From: Pseudomonadota bacterium | GTDB lineage: Bacteria > Pseudomonadota > Alphaproteobacteria > Rhizobiales > Segnochrobactraceae | Assembly: GCA_023442215.1 (NCBI GenBank) | Contig: JAEZMP010000399.1 | Location: forward strand, 1-8,310 | DNA: 8,310 bases | Reading direction: 5' to 3' | The notes under the pieces: model-generated | What the model was told of the DNA's origin: nothing | Database searches by the model: none | Seen by the model: only the letters and a program-made list of their open reading frames with translations | Shown here: positions 4,177 through 8,310 of the stretch, in pieces | Layout of the letters: each line of letters begins with the position of its first letter | Numbering within the stretch: the stretch's first letter is position 1 | Position numbers and translations under genes: made by a program

Positions 4177-6654
4177 TCAGCCGAACAGGCCGCCGAAGAA
4201 GCCGCCCACCGCCTTGAACGGCGACAGCACCGCGTCGCCGACATCCTCGATCTCGGTGAAAGCCTTGGCCACGTTCTTGGTCGCCTTGCCGACATCCATC
4301 GCGAGGTTGACGTTGTAGCTCGCGCCGATGCCGAGCGAGGCGCCGATCTGGAAGCCGACCTGGAGCTTGCCGTCCTTGAACTCGACGTCGCCGTCGAACT
4401 TCGCGCCGACCTTGCCCGCATAGACGCCGCCGCCGATCTCGACACCGGTGCCGTTGGCGCTCTTCAGGCCGACATTGCCCTCGGCGCCCACGCCCGCGGA
4501 CGCCTCGGCGCCAACACCGACCTTGGCCTTGACCTTGCCGTCCTTGGCGAACGGATTGAAGGCCACCTCGGCATCGGCCTTCGCCTCCGCCTTCGCCGCC
4601 GCGTAGACGGCCGCCTTCTCCTCGATGGTGACGTTGCCGACCTTGGTCTCGTTGGTGATGCCCGCCTTGATCGAGGCCTCCGCGACCGCCTTGGCGGACG
4701 CCGAGATGCCGTCATAGCCGAGGTGGACACCGGCCTTGGCGCCGGCCGAGGCATCGCCCGCGACGCCGATGGTCGTCGTGTTCTCCACGTCGCCGTTCTT
4801 GTAGGCGTAGGACTTGTTGGCCTCGGCGTGGACCGCGACCTTGGTCGAGGCCTCCGCCGTCAGCGCATTGTGTGTGAGCGTGACGCCGGCCTTGTTCTCG
4901 AACGAGGCCGAGGCATTCACCTTGTTGGTCGTCGTCAGCGACTTGCCGTCGCCGAGATCGGTGGTGTTCTTGACCTCCTTGCCGGCCTCGGCGCGCACCG
5001 CCCAGTTGGCGCTGGCGCCCTTGCCGAGATCGGACGAATAGCTCGTCGTGCCGCCCTCGATCTTGACCTGGGCGACGGTGGTGGACTCGCGCACCTTGTT
5101 GCCGTCGGTATCGACGGTCTTCGAGACGCCGCCGGCGATAACCTCGTCGATGACGGATTCGTGCAGGTTGTTCTCGGCCTTCGCCTTCTCCTTGGCCGCC
5201 GAGTTGAGCATGGCCTCCACGCCCTTGGCCGCGACCTTCCAGCCCTTCTCCGCCGCGACTTCCTTGATCTTGTCCTTGGCCTTGTCGACCGTGGATTTCT
5301 GCGGGTTCTCGGTGATGGCGTTGGCGCGCGGGCGCGTCTCGTCCGGCTTCTCGGCGCCCTTCGCCGAGCCGTCGACCGACTTCGAACGCTCGCGGCCTTC
5401 CTCGCCCTCGGCGGTCTTGGCCGACTTGCCGCCATCGACGGAGTTCGAGCGCGCCCGGCCGTCGTCGGAATCGGCGTTCTTCATCGCCTTCTTGCCAGCG
5501 TCGTCGCTCGTCACCTTCGCCTTGGCGTCGTCTACCGCCTTCCGCGCGTCGGCAAGCTTCTGTTCGCCCGCCTTGAGCGCCTCGCCGGTGGCCTTCACCT
5601 TCTGCTCGCTCGCCCCATGCGCCATCTGCGCCTTGGCGAGTTCGCTGCCAGCCTTGCCGCTGGGGTCGGACTTCGGGTCCGCCACGGCGTTCTTGAACTT
5701 GGCCTCGGCGGCGCTGAGGTTCGCGGTCGCGGCCTTGTGGTCGTTCTCGGCCTTGTCCTGCGCCTTGGCGAGCGTCTTCACCGCATCGGCGGCGCTGGTC
5801 GCGGCGCGGCTGCCGTCGCGCAAGTCCTTGTAGGCGCGGTCGAGATCCTGCTGCGGCTTGGCCTTCTGCTCCTGCGCCTTCTGCGCGTCGGCCTTCTGGG
5901 CATCCCACGACGTGGTGTGCTTGTCGGTGTTCTCGGCGACGGTCTTCGCCTTGTCCGCAGCCGCCTTCTCCGCGTCGAGCTTGGTCGACTTGGTTTCCTT
6001 CTCGACGTTGCCGTCGGAATCGATCTTGTAGGTGGTCTTGGTGTAGCTCTTCGCGGCCTGGAGATGGGCGTCGACCTCAACCGAGGTGGCGCGCATGCCT
6101 TTCTCGATGTCCTTGGTGAAGTTCGGATCGCTCTTCTTGCCCTTGCCGTCGAGCTCCTTCAGGTGGTCGGAGATCTTCTGGTAGAGCGCATCGCCGGCCT
6201 TGGCCTTGAGGGCGACGTCGCCGGCGCTCAGCTCGACGGTCTTGCCGGCCTGGTCCTGGACCGAGACCTTGACGCCGTCGGGATGGCCTTTCACGCCGGA
6301 AATCGAGACGTCCGCCGTCTTTTGCAGGAGCTGCTTGCTGTTCGGGTCGAACTGCGCCGCGGACAGCGTCAGCTTGGACGTGAACGCGCCGCCCTCGCCG
6401 ACGCGGGTGTCGGCCTTGAGGACGTCGACGGTGGATTTCTCCGCGCCGGCGCCCTTGGCCTCGCCCGCCTTCACGGCGTCATTCTCGGCGAGCTTGGCGG
6501 CTTCCGCGCCGGCGGTCAGGCCGATGGCGGTCTCGCCGTCGACATGCGCGTTTTCACCGGGGCGAGCGCCGCCCACGATGGACTTCAGAATATCGGAAGA
6601 CAGCGCATCGTTGCTATTCTCCGAACCGGGAACGGCATCGTCATTGTTCTTCAT
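4177..6654 (-). CDS. Large double-glycine-leader protein, candidate exported effector or surface protein
   Basis: An 825-residue protein with no recognised homolog. Residues 1-29 are a double-glycine leader, so the predicted mature chain starts at A30 (796 residues). Residues 30-225 are mixed, with beta-type stretches (TSKLTLSAAQF, GVKVSVQDQAGKTVELSAGD). Residues about 225-395 are Ala/Lys/Glu/Asp-rich and look like a long coiled coil. Residues 397-450 hold three R-x-R motifs about 20 residues apart. A second helical part follows (about 452-500), then from about 515 to 790 alternating Gly/Ala/Val/Asn/Thr strands arranged as imperfect repeats. The end (801-825) is hydrophobic and Gly/Phe-rich (SPFKAVGGFFGGLFG). 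There are no cysteines and only three tryptophans. ATG 6654 is the sole sensible start because TGA lies four codons upstream. It heads the operon with a C39 exporter, making it the likely substrate. It could be a toxin, contact-dependent factor, adhesin or matrix protein. Confidence 0.88.
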   Translation of the reverse strand: MKNNDDAVPGSENSNDALSSDILKSIVGGARPGENAHVDGETAIGLTAGAEAAKLAENDAVKAGEAKGAGAEKSTVDVLKADTRVGEGGAFTSKLTLSAAQFDPNSKQLLQKTADVSISGVKGHPDGVKVSVQDQAGKTVELSAGDVALKAKAGDALYQKISDHLKELDGKGKKSDPNFTKDIEKGMRATSVEVDAHLQAAKSYTKTTYKIDSDGNVEKETKSTKLDAEKAAADKAKTVAENTDKHTTSWDAQKADAQKAQEQKAKPQQDLDRAYKDLRDGSRAATSAADAVKTLAKAQDKAENDHKAATANLSAAEAKFKNAVADPKSDPSGKAGSELAKAQMAHGASEQKVKATGEALKAGEQKLADARKAVDDAKAKVTSDDAGKKAMKNADSDDGRARSNSVDGGKSAKTAEGEEGRERSKSVDGSAKGAEKPDETRPRANAITENPQKSTVDKAKDKIKEVAAEKGWKVAAKGVEAMLNSAAKEKAKAENNLHESVIDEVIAGGVSKTVDTDGNKVRESTTVAQVKIEGGTTSYSSDLGKGASANWAVRAEAGKEVKNTTDLGDGKSLTTTNKVNASASFENKAGVTLTHNALTAEASTKVAVHAEANKSYAYKNGDVENTTTIGVAGDASAGAKAGVHLGYDGISASAKAVAEASIKAGITNETKVGNVTIEEKAAVYAAAKAEAKADAEVAFNPFAKDGKVKAKVGVGAEASAGVGAEGNVGLKSANGTGVEIGGGVYAGKVGAKFDGDVEFKDGKLQVGFQIGASLGIGASYNVNLAMDVGKATKNVAKAFTEIEDVGDAVLSPFKAVGGFFGGLFG
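5305..5466 (-). repeat. Protein-level tandem repeat (three copies, period 20-21 residues) in the GG-leader protein
   Basis: Residues 397-450 hold DDGRARSNSVDGG, EEGRERSKSVDGS and DETRPRANAITEN, with the first Arg at 400, 421 and 441. The first two share G-R-x-R-S-x-S-V-D-G; the third has lost both serines. The array joins the coiled coil to the second helical part. Confidence 0.7.
6568..6654 (-). other. Double-glycine leader peptide (C39 cleavage signal)
   Basis: Residues 1-29 end in LSSDILKSIVGG. Numbered back from the cut, L is at -12, S -11, L -7, I -4 and GG -2/-1, matching the LSxxELxxIxGG consensus except Ile for Glu at -8 (Asp sits at -9). The upstream part is polar (MKNNDDAVPGSENSNDA), as in bacteriocin leaders. 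Cleavage is predicted between G29 and A30. Confidence 0.88.
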
Positions 6655-6856
6655 GATCAGACATCACCCTGAGGGATAGAACTCACGCGACGGAGACGAT
6701 GGCCGGAGCCTGAGCGGCATTCCGTCGAGCGGACGTTCCTGTCCGGTCGAACACGCTCCGGGGCGAACGCGGTCCGCATCGTCACGAGGGACGACTTGTC
6801 GGCCGCGCCGGCCTTGTCTCGTTCGAAAAGGAAAACGGCCCGTCATCCGCTCGCAG

Positions 6857-6879
6857 CCGATGCCCTTCGAAGGGGTCGG
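6857..6879. repeat. Near-perfect palindrome upstream of the GG-leader gene, operator-like
   Basis: CCGA-TG-CCCTTCGAAGGG-G-TCGG: a 12-base perfect palindrome (6863-6874) flanked by a further CCGA/TCGG pair. It sits about 205-225 bases upstream of the ATG at 6654. The symmetry suits a dimeric regulator, but no regulator family is recognised. Confidence 0.4.
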
Positions 6880-6986
6880 ACGCTCCCGCGGAAACAGGGG
6901 GCCGTTCTCAGCAGTCATGCGGGCTGTGGCGCCCACGCCCCGGCAAGACGCCCGCGATACGCAGCCGAGGGGCCGTCACGCCGGAT

Positions 6987-7013
6987 GGCCATAGGCGAAA
7001 CGTCGCCATGGCC
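6987..7013. repeat. Strong stem-loop in the divergent intergenic region
   Basis: GGCCAT-A-GGCGA (6987-6998) pairs with TCGCC-ATGGCC (7003-7013): eleven pairs, one bulged A and a 4-base AACG loop. No T-run follows in either direction. It could act in a long leader RNA or as a protein-binding palindrome. Confidence 0.4.
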
Positions 7014-7512
7014 GAGCGTTCGTTGGTCTGCACGATCACATCTCCTATGCGACGCCCCCGCCGCATACGCGATGAATTCCGACCTGCGCCCGGCGCCTCC
7101 GTTCTGAGGTGCCGGTGTGCTGAGGTGGCGGCAAACAATCGACGCCTGCTCATCTGTGCGCTTGACTATCATGGACAGATTTATGGCGCAATCCGCCCGA
7201 AAATCCGAGTTAATTAATCGTCATGATAAAGTGACCATCTGAAACAATTAGAAAGAAAAAGCGGATTTCCTTCACCGTTGGTTGCAGCGGAGAAGCCTGC
7301 CACGCGGCGAGGCTCCCCGGTCGGCGCCGGCTGCGCCAGCAACGCTCTTCCGCCGATCCTCCCTTTCGCGCATCCGCCGTGCGAGCCCGTCCCGCCGTCC
7401 ACCTTGCTTGCATCCCGCCACCCATTCCTGACCGGACGTCGATGGGGCGAACCGGCGCGGCTGAGCAGGGAGGCAATGGTCGATGGGGCCGTCGTCGCGC
7501 CCTCGCACAAAA

Positions 7513-7529
7513 AGTCAAACAGTATGACT
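7513..7529. promoter_or_regulatory. Small inverted repeat upstream of the ytfQ-like gene, possible operator/promoter zone
   Basis: AGTCA-AACAGTA-TGACT (7513-7529) runs into TATTAA (7529-7534), which could be a -10 element; no good -35 is seen 17 bases upstream. The position, about 90 bases before the start codon, suits sugar-responsive control. Weak evidence. Confidence 0.25.
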
Positions 7530-7601
7530 ATTAAAGCGGAGACCGATATGGCATAACGGCGCCGTCAAGCAGCGCTCATCAGAGGCGCGATCAAGTTTCA
7601 C

Positions 7602-7607
7602 GGGAGA
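7602..7607 (+). promoter_or_regulatory. Ribosome binding site of the ytfQ-like gene
   Basis: GGGAGA lies 9 bases before the ATG at 7617, supporting that start, which also gives a complete signal peptide. Confidence 0.6.
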
Positions 7608-7616
7608 ACAACGTCT

Positions 7617-8310
7617 ATGGGTCTCAAGACCATTTTGCTCGCGACCGCGGTGGCCTGCGCCCTGTCCACGACCGCCGTGCGGGCGGACGAGCTGACGGTC
7701 GGCTTCTCGCAGATCGGATCGGAATCGGGCTGGCGCGCGGCGGAAACCACCGTCTCGAAGTCCGAAGCCCAGAAGCGCGGCGTCAATCTCAAGATCGCCG
7801 ACGCCCAGCAGAAGCAGGAAAACCAGATCAAGGCGATCCGCGCGTTCGTGGCCCAGGGCGTCGACGCGATCTTCCTCGCTCCCGTCGTTTCCACCGGCTG
7901 GGACACGGTGCTGAAGGAAGCCAAGGAAGCCGAGATCCCGGTCATCCTGCTCGACCGCGATATCGACCCGTCGGGCAAGGACCTCTACCTGACCGCCGTC
8001 ACCTCCGACAGCGTGCATGAAGGCAAGGTCGCCGGCGACTGGCTCGTCCAGACGCTGAACGGCAAGCCCTGCAACGTGGTCGAACTCCAGGGCACGGTGG
8101 GCGCCAGCGTCGCCACCAACCGCAAGAAGGGCTTCGAGGACGCGATCGCCGGCCATTCCAACGTGAAAGTCGTGCGCAGCCAGACAGGCGACTTCACCCG
8201 TGCCAAGGGCAAGGAGGTGATGGAGAGCTTCATCAAGGCCGAAGGCGGCGGCAAGGATATCTGCGCGGTCTATGCCCACAACGACGACATGATGGTCGGC
8301 GCCATCCAGG
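7617..8310 (+). CDS. ytfQ: Galactofuranose/galactose ABC transporter substrate-binding protein (truncated by window end)
   Basis: 231 residues are visible of the roughly 320 usual for the family. A Sec signal peptide (MGLKTILLATAVACALSTTAVRA) should be cut after A23, leaving DELTVGFSQIGSESGWR at the mature N-terminus. The protein is a periplasmic type-I sugar-binding fold that delivers galactofuranose/galactose to the YtfR-YtfT-YjfF importer. It follows E. coli YtfQ, as I remember it, almost block by block: GSESGWRAAE (34-43), QQKQENQIKA (64-73), the APVV-x-TGW block (88-95), LLDRDID (111-117), NGKPCNVVELQGTVGAS, RKKGFEDAI, TGDFTRAKGKEVMESFIKAE and VYAHNDDMMVGAIQ at the window edge. The ATPase and permease genes probably follow outside the window. 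It is divergent from the export locus, with no functional link evident. Confidence 0.95.
   Translation, partial: MGLKTILLATAVACALSTTAVRADELTVGFSQIGSESGWRAAETTVSKSEAQKRGVNLKIADAQQKQENQIKAIRAFVAQGVDAIFLAPVVSTGWDTVLKEAKEAEIPVILLDRDIDPSGKDLYLTAVTSDSVHEGKVAGDWLVQTLNGKPCNVVELQGTVGASVATNRKKGFEDAIAGHSNVKVVRSQTGDFTRAKGKEVMESFIKAEGGGKDICAVYAHNDDMMVGAIQ

Larger units (their letters stand above)
6655..7616. other. Long non-coding region between divergent transcription units
   Basis: These 962 bases separate the start of the GG-leader gene (leftward) from the start of the ytfQ-like gene (rightward). I find no believable gene: open frames here are Arg/Pro/Ser-rich, mutually overlapping and lack good ribosome sites. 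Most of it is GC-rich, but about 7180-7270 is an AT-rich island (with TTAATTAA at 7210-7217 and an A-run near 7251-7260), a reasonable place for promoters on either strand. No clear -35/-10 pair could be fixed. Two strong inverted repeats lie at 6857-6879 and 6987-7013. An 11-base direct repeat, GTCGATGGGGC, occurs at 7438-7448 and 7479-7489. The leftward gene thus has a potentially long untranslated leader or a regulated promoter. Confidence 0.7.

Noticed and set aside
4060..6672. Plus-strand open frame (870 residues) opposite the GG-leader protein, longer than the gene called
   Set aside because: Its product is a low-complexity Leu/Arg/Gly/Val/Asp string. The minus-strand frame has a precise double-glycine leader, ordered domains, a Lys-rich composition unexpected by chance in GC-rich DNA, and suits the operon direction.
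7162..7190. TTGACT at 7162-7167 as a -35 promoter element
   Set aside because: At 16-18 bases downstream the sequence is GC-rich (GGCGCA) with no -10 match; the nearby ATTTAT is only 11 bases away.
6664..7518. Several short open frames in the divergent intergenic region
   Set aside because: Arg/Pro/Ser-rich, overlapping on both strands, no good ribosome sites, and none has a GG leader or recognisable domain.
7515..8279. Minus-strand open frame (254 residues) opposite the ytfQ-like gene
   Set aside because: The plus strand here encodes an unmistakable YtfQ-type protein with signal peptide and ribosome site.
1..8310. tRNA, rRNA, CRISPR arrays, insertion sequences
   Set aside because: No cloverleaf, regularly spaced direct repeats, transposase motifs or terminal inverted repeats with target duplication were seen.

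Overview
The window is GC-rich DNA with strong G/C bias at third codon positions. The best-placed protein is a very close YtfQ-type sugar-binding protein of proteobacterial type. Together with the intergenic style this suggests an alphaproteobacterium, probably Hyphomicrobiales-like; that placement is inference. There are two transcription units, read outward from a 962-base non-coding region (6655-7616).

Leftward (minus strand, 6654 down to 1) lies what looks like a self-contained export locus. It begins with an 825-residue, cysteine-free protein whose first 29 residues form a textbook double-glycine leader (L at -12, S at -11, L at -7, I at -4, GG at -2/-1). Two paralogous proteins of about 165 residues from a family I do not recognise follow. 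Next comes a 722-residue ABC exporter with an N-terminal C39 peptidase domain, the enzyme class that cuts after GG. The last gene overlaps it by 4 bases (ATGA) and runs off the window edge. It resembles the N-terminal region of the second ABC subunit of NHLP-type export systems. The simplest reading is that the big protein is matured and exported by the two-subunit ABC machine, with the paralog pair as immunity, chaperone or accessory factors. No RiPP-modifying enzyme and no membrane-fusion (HlyD-type) protein are present in the window.

Rightward (plus strand, from 7617) starts a YtfQ-like periplasmic galactofuranose/galactose-binding protein, truncated by the window end. It is probably the first gene of a ytfQ-ytfR-ytfT-yjfF-type sugar ABC importer and has no evident functional link with the export locus.

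The most noteworthy object is the 825-residue GG-leader protein: a lysine/alanine-rich predicted coiled coil, a short repeat array with an R-x-R-S-x-S-V-D-G motif, a repetitive beta-type C-terminal half, and a Gly/Phe-rich hydrophobic tail. Known double-glycine substrates are mostly small peptides, so a multi-domain substrate paired with an NHLP-like C39 exporter having a degenerate ATPase site, and with an unfamiliar paralog pair, is a candidate undescribed secretion/antagonism system. Function is inferred from architecture only.
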